Under the pieces are notes generated by a model. It was given only the letters and a program-made list of their open reading frames with translations. It made no database searches and had not been told where the DNA came from. A stretch of DNA of 39,623 nt from CAZRDB01 sp964598695 (lineage in GTDB: Bacteria > Armatimonadota > Zipacnadia > UBA1398): contig CAZRDB010000021.1 of assembly GCA_964598695.1 (NCBI GenBank), forward strand, positions 1-39,623. Reading direction: 5' to 3'. Shown here one piece after another: positions 8,452-15,107 of the stretch (positions are counted from its first letter, which is position 1; every line of letters starts with the position of its first letter). The position numbers and the translations under genes were made by a program.

Positions 8452-8881
8452 TGCCGGCCACCACCTTTGCGGGAGCCGCCTCCAGTGCATCGACCATCTC
8501 CCGGATCACGTGCGCGAACTCCTTGCCCTCGGCCGCGCTGATCCACTCGAAGCGGTAGCGGTGGGGCGGGATGCCGAGGTATTCGAGCATACGGATCAGC
8601 AGAGTCAGGCGCCGGCGGGCGTAGTAGTTGCCCTTGGCGTAGTGGCAATCGCCCGGGTGGCAGCCCGAGACGAGAACCGCGTCGGCGCCCTGGGAGAGTG
8701 CCTTGAGCACGAAGAGCGGGTCGATCCGTCCGGAGCAGGGGACGCGGATCACGCGGACGTTGGCCGGGTAGTCCAGCCGGCCCGAGCCCGCGAGGTCGGC
8801 GCCGGCGTAGCTGCACCAGTTGCACAGGAAGGCGACGATCTTCGGTTTGGCGTGCGTGGTCTTCACGGGGTTCGCGGCCAA
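8444..8881 (-). CDS. flxD: FlxD/MvhD: [2Fe-2S] linker subunit to HdrA
   Basis: 145 residues, the full length of MvhD/FlpD-type proteins. Signature cysteines are CNWCSYAGAD near the N-terminus, VPCSGRIDP in the middle, and VSGCHPGDCHYAKGNYYA. In methanogen MvhADG-HdrABC and bacterial Flx-Hdr complexes this protein docks on HdrA and delivers electrons to the bifurcating flavin. It sits immediately after hdrA, with two bases between the hdrA stop and this start. TTG at 8881 is chosen because GGGGAG lies at normal spacing. A GTG 15 bases further in is possible but would drop the spacing. Confidence 0.93.
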   Translation of the reverse strand: MAANPVKTTHAKPKIVAFLCNWCSYAGADLAGSGRLDYPANVRVIRVPCSGRIDPLFVLKALSQGADAVLVSGCHPGDCHYAKGNYYARRRLTLLIRMLEYLGIPPHRYRFEWISAAEGKEFAHVIREMVDALEAAPAKVVAGSD

Positions 8882-8883
8882 CT

Positions 8884-10905
8884 CTACTCCCCACCCTCGG
8901 AGCCTGCCGACAGCGCCTCGAAGGCGTCGGTGGTCAGTGCCGTCGTCAGTTCCTCGTAGATGTGCTCATCGCGGAAGCCGGCCAGCGTGATCGCGCTGGC
9001 GAAGCAGCCCGCGGCGCAGGTGCCACAGCCCATGCAGACGTTGGGGTTGACCTGGGCAACCTTCTTGTCGGTTCGATGGATCGGGTCGCGCCACGTGCCC
9101 TCGTCGATCGCGGAGAACGGACAGATCGCCACGCACTGGAGGCAGCCGCGACAGATCTCGGGGTTGACCGCGGCGACCTGGGCCTCGGAGAGCAGGAACT
9201 CCTTGGCGAAGAGGCCGCAGACCTTGGAGGCCGCGGCGCTCGCGGAGGCGACCGAGTCGGGGATGTCCTTGATGAACTGGCAGGCGCCGGCGAGGTAGAT
9301 GCCGGCGGTGAGGTTCTCGACCGGCCGGAGCTTGGGGTGGGCCTCGGCGAAGAAGCCGTCCTTGTCGACCCCGATGCCGATCATCCGCGCGACCTCCCGG
9401 GCGTCGGCCCGGGGCTCGGCGGCCGAGGCCAGGACGACCAGGTCGGCGTCGATCTGGATCTGCTCGCCGGCGAGGGTGTCGGCGCCGCAGACCTTGATCC
9501 GCTCTCCCTCGGGGTAGAGCCGGGAGACGCGGCCCCGGAGGTACTTCACCCCATAGTCGCGCTGGGCCCGCATGATGAACTCCTCGTAGCCCTTCCCCGT
9601 CGCGCGGAGGTCGATGTAGAAGACGTAGACCTCGGTGTTGGGCATCTTGTCCTTGATGAGCGTGGCGTGCTTCGCGGTGTACATGCAGCAGACGCGCGAG
9701 CAGTACTCGTGGCCCTTCTCCTCGTCGCGCGAGCCGACGCACTGGATGAAGACGATCGTCTTCGGCTCCTGGCCGTCGGAGGGGCGCTCGAGGTGGCCGC
9801 CGGTCGGGCCCGAGGCGTTGAGCAGGCGCTCCAGCTCGAGCCCGGTGATGACGTTCGGGTACTGGCCGGCGCCGTACTCGCCGTAGCCGGCCTGGTCGAA
9901 CATGTCGAAGCCGGTCGCGAGCACCACGGCGCCGAACCGCTCGGTCACCACCTCGTCCTCGAGGTCGAAGTCGATGCAGTCGGCCGGGCAGTTCTTCTTG
10001 CACGCGCCGCACTTGCCGGTCTTGAAGTAGATGCAGTTGTCGCGGTCGATGACCGGGACGTTCGGCACCGCTTGGGGGAAGGGGACGTAGATGGCGGTCC
10101 GGGTGGACATCCCGGCGTTGAACTCGCTCGGGATCTTCTTCGCCGGGCACTTCTCCCAGCAGGCGCCGCAGCCCTTGCACTCGCTGGCGACCACCGAGCG
10201 CGAGCGGATCCGGATCCGGGCCTCGAAGTTGCCGACGAAGCCGTTCAGCTCCTCGACCTCGGAGTAGGTCAGCATCTTGATGTTCGGGTGCTTCGCGCAG
10301 TCGACCATCTTCGGGGTGAGGATGCAGGCCGAGCAGTCGAGCGTCGGGAAGGTCTTGTCGAACTGCGCCATCCGGCCGCCGATCGACGGCGTGCGCTCGA
10401 CCAGCCAGACCTCGTAGCCGGCGTCGGCGATGTCGAGCGCGGCCTGGATCCCGGCGATCCCGCCGCCCACCACGAGCGCGCGGCGCTCGACGGGAAGCTG
10501 GTTCTGGCTGAGCGGCGCGTCGTAGTAGCTCCGGGCGACGGCCATCGAGACCTGCTCGTAGGCCCGGGCGGTCGCCTCGACGCGATCGTGGTGCGACCAC
10601 GAGCACTGCTCGCGGATGTTGGCGATCTCCACGAGGTATGGGTTCAACCCGGCCTGCTCGGCGCAGGCGCGGAAGGTCCGCTCGTGGAGGTGCGGCGAAC
10701 AGGCCGCGACCACGAGCCGGTCCAGTTTGTGCTCCGCGATCGCCTCCCGGATCATCTGCTGGCCGGGCTCGGAGCACATGTACTTGTACTCGGCCGCATA
10801 GACCACGTTCGGCAGCTTGAGCGCGGCCTGCGCGACGGCCTCGACATCGACCGTCTTCGCGATGTTCGTTCCGCAGTGGCAGACGAAAACGCCAACCCTA
10901 GCCAT
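8884..10905 (-). CDS. hdrA: HdrA: flavin-bifurcating CoB-CoM heterodisulfide reductase-like subunit A
   Basis: 673 residues, close to the usual length. In order: an N-terminal domain with FVCHCGTNI and YKYMCSEPGQQM; the FAD Rossmann motif VVGGGIAGIQAALDIADAGY; the HdrA-specific SIGGRMAQFDKTFPTLDCSA; an inserted ferredoxin pair CKGCGACWEKCPAKK and CGACKKNCPADCIDF; the FAD-domain return VLATGFDMFDQ and IYLAGACQFIKDIPDS; and a C-terminal ferredoxin domain CRGCLQCVAICPFSAID plus CMGCGTCAAGCFASAIT. HdrA carries the FAD that splits electron pairs between ferredoxin and the HdrBC branch. ATG at 10905 overlaps the hdrB stop (TAATG) and has GGAGGAGG upstream. All expected cysteine clusters look intact. 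Confidence 0.96.
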   Translation of the reverse strand: MARVGVFVCHCGTNIAKTVDVEAVAQAALKLPNVVYAAEYKYMCSEPGQQMIREAIAEHKLDRLVVAACSPHLHERTFRACAEQAGLNPYLVEIANIREQCSWSHHDRVEATARAYEQVSMAVARSYYDAPLSQNQLPVERRALVVGGGIAGIQAALDIADAGYEVWLVERTPSIGGRMAQFDKTFPTLDCSACILTPKMVDCAKHPNIKMLTYSEVEELNGFVGNFEARIRIRSRSVVASECKGCGACWEKCPAKKIPSEFNAGMSTRTAIYVPFPQAVPNVPVIDRDNCIYFKTGKCGACKKNCPADCIDFDLEDEVVTERFGAVVLATGFDMFDQAGYGEYGAGQYPNVITGLELERLLNASGPTGGHLERPSDGQEPKTIVFIQCVGSRDEEKGHEYCSRVCCMYTAKHATLIKDKMPNTEVYVFYIDLRATGKGYEEFIMRAQRDYGVKYLRGRVSRLYPEGERIKVCGADTLAGEQIQIDADLVVLASAAEPRADAREVARMIGIGVDKDGFFAEAHPKLRPVENLTAGIYLAGACQFIKDIPDSVASASAAASKVCGLFAKEFLLSEAQVAAVNPEICRGCLQCVAICPFSAIDEGTWRDPIHRTDKKVAQVNPNVCMGCGTCAAGCFASAITLAGFRDEHIYEELTTALTTDAFEALSAGSEGGE

Positions 10906-11756
10906 TAGGCAACCCCTCCTCCCACCGGTGCGGCGAGGCCCGAGGGGTCGCGCATCTCGAGTTCGCCCTGGGTCAGGCCGAGGGCCCAGCCCAGAACCTG
11001 GGTGATGTAGTAGATCGGCATCTGCCGCTCGCCGGGCTCCTGGCGCGTCGAGAGGTTGACCTGGCACAGGGGGCAGGCGGTCACGATGCAGCGCGCGCCG
11101 CTGGCGCGGGCGTTCGCGACGATCCGCTGCACCAGCCGCTCGACCGACTGGGCCTGCGAGATCGCGAGACTCGCGCCGCAGCACTCGTTCTTCATGTACC
11201 AGGTGACCGGCTCGGCGCCGGCGAGCCGAAGCAGATCGTCGAGCGTGTGCGGTTGCTCGGCGTCGTCGAAGCCGGTCTCGGCCGGCGGGCGAACGAGCAG
11301 GCAGCCGTAGTACGCGGCGACCTTCGCGCCGGCCAGGTCGCGCTTGCGCTTGGCGGCGAAGGCCGCCTGGACCGCCTCGACCTGGAGCAGCTCGATCACG
11401 TGCTTGACGGCCACCCGAGCCGGAATCGCCTTGCCGAGCCGCTGCTCGACGCGGCGCCGCCGCTCGTCGTCTTCCTCGAGCGCCAGCGCGACGCGCTTCG
11501 TGCGGTTGTAGCAGGCGGCGCAGGGCACGACCAGTTCCTCGTAGCCCTGTTCGGCCGCGAGGAGGAGGTTGCGGGCCGGCAGCGCCGCGGCCAGCTCGCG
11601 ATCGGTGCTGTGACCGGACGTCGCGCCGCAGCAGCTCCAGTCGTGCAGCTCCCGCAGGTCGATCTCGAGCGCGTCGCACAGGGCGCGCATCGAGGCGCCG
11701 AACTCCTTGGAAGTTCCCTCGAGGGAGCAACCGGGGAAGTACCCGTACGTTGCCAT
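10905..11756 (-). CDS. hdrB: HdrB: CCG-domain heterodisulfide reductase subunit B
   Basis: 283 residues with two cysteine-rich CCG domains, the site of the non-cubane [4Fe-4S] clusters in characterised HdrB. The first reads C10, C42-C43, C79-x2-C82, that is C-x31-CC-x35-C-x2-C, matching the family pattern. The second has YYGCLLVRP, NECCGASLA and TACPLCQVNL. This is the subunit that reduces the disulfide, or an equivalent low-molecular-weight or protein disulfide, in non-methanogens. ATG at 11756 has AAGGAAGGG upstream. It is followed by hdrA with one-base overlap and preceded by hdrC after 56 bases. The natural acceptor is not shown here; DsrC-like proteins or small thiols are the usual candidates in bacteria. 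Confidence 0.95.
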   Translation of the reverse strand: MATYGYFPGCSLEGTSKEFGASMRALCDALEIDLRELHDWSCCGATSGHSTDRELAAALPARNLLLAAEQGYEELVVPCAACYNRTKRVALALEEDDERRRRVEQRLGKAIPARVAVKHVIELLQVEAVQAAFAAKRKRDLAGAKVAAYYGCLLVRPPAETGFDDAEQPHTLDDLLRLAGAEPVTWYMKNECCGASLAISQAQSVERLVQRIVANARASGARCIVTACPLCQVNLSTRQEPGERQMPIYYITQVLGWALGLTQGELEMRDPSGLAAPVGGGVA

Positions 11757-11812
11757 ATCACCCTTCCTTACCGGCCCCAGGGTCGCGCGGGCAGAGGTGG
11801 GTCGGTGCGGGT

Positions 11813-12349
11813 CTAGTCGCCCGACCGCCGGAACATCCGCGCGAGCATCGCCTTGTCCTGGATCCGCTCCGGGAGAAGGGCGAGCTTGCCCTCGAAGAAC
11901 ATGCGGATCCCGAGGGGGATGTCATCGAAGAAGCGGCCCGTCTTCATCTTGTACTGGCCGATCAGCGCGACCTCGTGGGCCCGCCCGTTGCGCCGGACGG
12001 AATCGAGGAAGGCCTGGTGGAACTGGGGGACGCGGGTGGAGGTGTCGGCCATGCCGCGCTCGAGCGACATCTCGCGCAACGCGTCCATGATCTCGGCGAG
12101 GCTGATCCCCATCGGGCAGCGGGTCGCGCAGGTCTCGCACGAGGCGCACATCCAGATCGCGCGGGAGCGCAGGAGGCGCTCCTCCTGCCCGAGCTGGGCC
12201 AGGCGCATGATCTGGTTGGGCTGGAGGTCCATCTCGGCCGCCATGGGGCAGCCGGCCGTGCACTTGCCGCACTGGTTGCAGCGCACCACCCGTTGACCGA
12301 CGAGGCGCTCGATGTCGGCCGCCAGGGTCGAGCCGGTTAGGTTGATCAT
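11813..12349 (-). CDS. hdrC: HdrC: ferredoxin-type subunit of heterodisulfide reductase
   Basis: 178 residues with two [4Fe-4S] motifs, CNQCGKCTAGCPMAAEMDL and CASCETCATRCPMGIS, followed by the helical tail typical of HdrC ending near RIQDKAMLARMFRR. It passes electrons from HdrA to HdrB. ATG at 12349 is chosen because the ferredoxin domain begins soon after it and GGGAGA lies nine bases upstream. The reading frame is open further upstream, but that part overlaps the divergent rhodanese gene's leader and looks non-coding. It is the first gene of the seven-gene hdrCBA-flxDCBA operon, so the operon promoter should be in 12350-12560. Confidence 0.94.
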   Translation of the reverse strand: MINLTGSTLAADIERLVGQRVVRCNQCGKCTAGCPMAAEMDLQPNQIMRLAQLGQEERLLRSRAIWMCASCETCATRCPMGISLAEIMDALREMSLERGMADTSTRVPQFHQAFLDSVRRNGRAHEVALIGQYKMKTGRFFDDIPLGIRMFFEGKLALLPERIQDKAMLARMFRRSGD

Positions 12350-12560
12350 GCTGAGTGCTCTCCCGAATCTGCTCGGAGGGTGGTCGGACGAGACGTCCGG
12401 GTCCGAGCGAAGAGAGTCTTCTCCGCAGGAAGCAGGGTTCCTCTCGCGATTCCGAGAAGCCAGGATCGCGTCGCGGAGGGCTGCAGGTATCGTGCGGCCT
12501 CCTCCGAATGCAGCCGTCGTGCCCGGGCGAAGCCGTCCGCGCACGGATGGAGTGGTCTGC
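12350..12560. promoter_or_regulatory. Divergent intergenic region between hdrC and rhodanese lipoprotein
   Basis: A 211-base spacer that must carry the promoter of the hdr-flx operon (minus) and of the rhodanese gene (plus). It contains short inverted repeats: CGGAC-GAGAC-GTCCG near 12385-12400 and TCTCG-CGATTC-CGAGA near 12440-12462. Either might be an operator, but both are short and this is a weak inference. I could not identify convincing sigma-70 boxes. Confidence 0.4.
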
Positions 12561-12956
12561 GTGCGGGCTCGCGGTTCGGTGCTCGGGCTGATCTGCCTGG
12601 GTGTGGTCGTCTGGTTGCCGGCGGCGCTCGGAGGCTGCCAGGCAGCGGGCGTGGCCCGGCACGATGTCACGGCCGCCGCCCTCGAGGCGATGCGCGTGGA
12701 CGGCCGGCCGCTGACGCTGGTCGATGTGCGCACGGCGTCTGAGTATGGCGCGGTGCACATCCCCGGCGCGGTCAACCGTCCGGTGGAGAGCATCGCCTCC
12801 TGGTACGGCGCGTTCGAGCGCGATGAGCGGATCTGCGTCTACTGCGAGGCCGGTTCGCGGAGCCTGACGGCCGCGGACTACCTTGTGGAGCGAGGTTTCA
12901 CGGACGTGAGCAACCTGCTCGGCGGCCTCCAGGGCTGGCCGGGCGACGTCGAGTAG
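12561..12956 (+). CDS. Rhodanese-domain lipoprotein
   Basis: 131 residues. The start is GTG at 12561 with GGAG eight bases upstream; GTG 12552 is a possible alternative. The N-terminus is a lipoprotein signal: RAR, a hydrophobic stretch, then the lipobox LGGC. The mature part is a single rhodanese domain, with the entry motif LVDVRTASEYGAVHIPGAVN and the active-site loop CEAGSR, where Cys is the persulfide-forming residue of the C-x-x-G-x-R type. The ending NLLGGLQGWPG is normal for the family. It would act in the periplasm or at the inner face of the outer membrane as a sulfurtransferase or sulfur-binding protein. It is divergent from hdrC and 29 bases before the Ntn hydrolase. Whether it has anything to do with the thiol/disulfide chemistry of Hdr is only suggested by position. 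Confidence 0.85.
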   Translation: MRARGSVLGLICLGVVVWLPAALGGCQAAGVARHDVTAAALEAMRVDGRPLTLVDVRTASEYGAVHIPGAVNRPVESIASWYGAFERDERICVYCEAGSRSLTAADYLVERGFTDVSNLLGGLQGWPGDVE

Positions 12957-12985
12957 GCAGGACCCACCTCACGAGGAGGTGTTCC

Positions 12986-13855
12986 GTGGGCGTTCCCGCG
13001 GCGATTGGCACGTGGGGCTTCTCGCTCCAGGCCGTCGAGCAGGCAGGTCGGATGCTGCTGCAGGGCATCGACCCGATCGAGGCCACCGAGGCCGGCATCC
13101 GGCTCGTCGAACTCGATGAGAACGTACACTCCGTCGGCTACGGCGGGCGGCCCAACGCGGAGGGCACGGTCGAGGTGGACGCGGCGATCATGGACGGCCG
13201 GACCCTGGCCGTGGGAAGCGTCGCCGGCGTGCACGAGTGCCGCACCCCCATCAGCCTCGCCCGGCTCGTGCTCGAGCGCGCGCCGCACCCGATGCTCGTG
13301 GGCTCCGGCGCCGAGCTGTTCGCCGTCCGGGAGGGGCTCGAGCCCCAGCCCGCGCTCTCGCCCGAGGCGAAGACCGAGTGGGAGCGATGGCGGGCCGACC
13401 ACACGGGCCACAACTATGGCCACGACACCATCGGCCTGCTCGTGGCGACGGCCGGTGGAACCGTGGTCGCCGGCTGTTCCACCAGCGGCAAGGCGTACAA
13501 GCACCCCGGCCGCGTCGGCGACAGCCCGCTGGTGGGCTGCGGGCTCTACGCCGACGACGAGGCCGGCGCGGCCTCTGCCACCGGCAACGGCGACGAGATC
13601 CTGAAGCACTGCATGAGCTACCAGGTCGTCGAGCGCATGCGCGCGGGCGTGCCTCCGATGGAGGCGTGCGATGAGGTGCTCCAGCGCTATGCGCGCCGGC
13701 ACCCCGACCGCACTCAGGAGCGGATCAGCCTGATCGCCCTCTCACCGCAGGGAGAGACGGGCGCCGCGACGCTCGGCTGCGACTTCCCCTATGCCGTGTG
13801 GACGCCGGAGGGCTGCGAGGTCAAGGTTCTTCCCCGGCGGGATGCCGAGGCGTGA
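12986..13855 (+). CDS. N4-(beta-N-acetylglucosaminyl)-L-asparaginase / isoaspartyl peptidase family
   Basis: 289 residues of the Ntn-hydrolase asparaginase-2 family. GTG at 12986 has GAGGAGG upstream. The autoprocessing site is YGHDTIGLLV: cleavage before Thr148 would free the nucleophile and give alpha and beta chains. The beta chain carries CSTSGKAYKHPGRVGDSPLV and GAASATGNGDEILKH, which resemble glycosylasparaginase (AGA) more than plant-type asparaginase. There is no signal peptide, so the enzyme is cytoplasmic. AGA releases Asn-linked GlcNAc from glycopeptide remnants, which would suit an organism that eats glycoproteins. Its stop is one base from the stop of the convergent UroD-fold gene. 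Confidence 0.92.
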   Translation: MGVPAAIGTWGFSLQAVEQAGRMLLQGIDPIEATEAGIRLVELDENVHSVGYGGRPNAEGTVEVDAAIMDGRTLAVGSVAGVHECRTPISLARLVLERAPHPMLVGSGAELFAVREGLEPQPALSPEAKTEWERWRADHTGHNYGHDTIGLLVATAGGTVVAGCSTSGKAYKHPGRVGDSPLVGCGLYADDEAGAASATGNGDEILKHCMSYQVVERMRAGVPPMEACDEVLQRYARRHPDRTQERISLIALSPQGETGAATLGCDFPYAVWTPEGCEVKVLPRRDAEA

Positions 13856-13856
13856 G

Positions 13857-14948
13857 CTAGAGCGGCGCAAGCGCCTCGTCGACCATCGTCAGGTAGTGGT
13901 CGACCGGCACATAGCTCGGGATCGAGTTGCCCGAGCCGAGTGCGTACCGGCCCTTCGGCCCCAGTGCGGCCTTCGTCGCCCGCACCCGCTCGCGGATCGC
14001 TTCGAGCGACGCCCGGCAGAGGAAGTCGACGTCGATCCCCCCGAGCGCGGCGATCCGATCGCCGTACGCGGCGTGGAACTCCGTCACGGGCATGATCACG
14101 TCCTCGAACGAGTGCTTGCCGTCGATCCCCACATCGTCGATCAGATCGTCCATGATCGGCATCACCCGGCCGCAGGAGTGGAGGCAGTAGGGGATCCCCG
14201 CCCCGTGGGTGGCCTCGGCGAACCGCTTGTGCCAGGGCAGCGCGAAGGCGCGGAGATCGTCGGGCGCGATGAGCGTGCCGGTCCGGAAGCCCATGTCGTC
14301 GCCCTGCAGCACGACGCGCAGCTTCGGCAGCTCGAGCATTCGGCGGTAGAAGCCCAGGATCGCCTCGCCGACCCGGTCGCTGACCGCCTGCACGAGATCG
14401 CGATCGTCGACCAGCAGGTACGCGAGGCCCTCATAGCTCAGGATCCCGGAGAGATGCTCGTAGATCCCGCCGCCGTGGCAGGTCACCAGCCCCATTCCCT
14501 CCGGGAGGTGCTCGACGATGTACTCGAGCGCCGAGAGATCGGCCTCGGCCGGGTCGGGCCAGGGGTAGGCCTCGAACTCCTCCCAGTTGGTGATGGCGCC
14601 GGTGTGCTCGTCCCACCACCCGCGCTGGCCCGAGACCATGGTGGGGTCGTCGCCGAGGACGCCAGCCTGGGGGAAGGGAAGGCCCAACTCCAGGCGGACG
14701 AAGTCGTAGCCGAGGCCGTGCCAGAAGGCGATGAAGTTGTCCCAGCACCGCCCCCAACTCGCCTGGTCCGAGGGCGCCTCCACCCACGGGAGGCCCAGCA
14801 GGTCGGTGCAGATGGGCCGCATCACGGCGGGGTCGACGATGTACTCGACGAGGGGGACCCGGCCGATGGGGCGCCTCCCGAGGATGCAATCGACGAACTC
14901 GTCGATACACGGTCGGGGCTGGGTGAGGGGCAGGTTGCGCAGCTCCAT
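13857..14948 (-). CDS. Uroporphyrinogen decarboxylase-fold protein, probably not HemE
   Basis: 363 residues of the UroD superfamily, which contains both HemE and the cobalamin/corrinoid methyltransferases MtaA, MtbA and CmuA. ATG at 14948 has GGGAGG upstream. The Zn-type pair His257-x-Cys259 is present in CLHSCGRVMP, as in the methyltransferases. At the place where these usually have a third ligand in a GC motif, the sequence is LGSGNSIPSYVPVDHY, so Ser339 replaces Cys. The start of the protein also lacks the HemE substrate motif (RQAGRY type). It is therefore best seen as an uncharacterised UroD-family methyltransferase-like protein. No corrinoid protein or methyltransferase partner is beside it. 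It is divergent from the secreted GH42-like gene. Confidence 0.85.
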   Translation of the reverse strand: MELRNLPLTQPRPCIDEFVDCILGRRPIGRVPLVEYIVDPAVMRPICTDLLGLPWVEAPSDQASWGRCWDNFIAFWHGLGYDFVRLELGLPFPQAGVLGDDPTMVSGQRGWWDEHTGAITNWEEFEAYPWPDPAEADLSALEYIVEHLPEGMGLVTCHGGGIYEHLSGILSYEGLAYLLVDDRDLVQAVSDRVGEAILGFYRRMLELPKLRVVLQGDDMGFRTGTLIAPDDLRAFALPWHKRFAEATHGAGIPYCLHSCGRVMPIMDDLIDDVGIDGKHSFEDVIMPVTEFHAAYGDRIAALGGIDVDFLCRASLEAIRERVRATKAALGPKGRYALGSGNSIPSYVPVDHYLTMVDEALAPL

Positions 14949-15107
14949 GGGGACCTCCCGCGTGGCGAAGTGGAGGCCCGAGCGCCTCCACCCGGCCGCT
15001 TCCGTGGCCCGCCCGCCGATCCCTGCCGAAGGTCGCCACGCGCGCGACCGCGAAGCGCCTCGTGGCTCCGGGCGCGAGGTCCGAGCCGACGCGAGGGAGG
15101 TCTACCG
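14949..15107. promoter_or_regulatory. Divergent intergenic region between UroD-fold gene and secreted GH42-like gene
   Basis: A 159-base spacer with the Shine-Dalgarno sequences of both flanking genes at its ends: GGGAGG on the minus strand and GAGGGAGG on the plus strand. Promoters in both directions are expected, but I see no clear boxes and no strong palindrome. Confidence 0.35.

Noticed and set aside
8962..10908. Long plus-strand frame opposite hdrA
   Set aside because: It mirrors the codon bias of hdrA, no family motif, no Shine-Dalgarno.
13857..14948. HemE (uroporphyrinogen decarboxylase of haem synthesis)
   Set aside because: The N-terminal substrate-binding motif of HemE is absent and the His-x-Cys pair fits the methyltransferase-like branch.
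13791..15107. Upstream extension of the secreted GH42-like frame
   Set aside because: It lies opposite the UroD-fold gene. The signal peptide and ribosome site begin at 15108.
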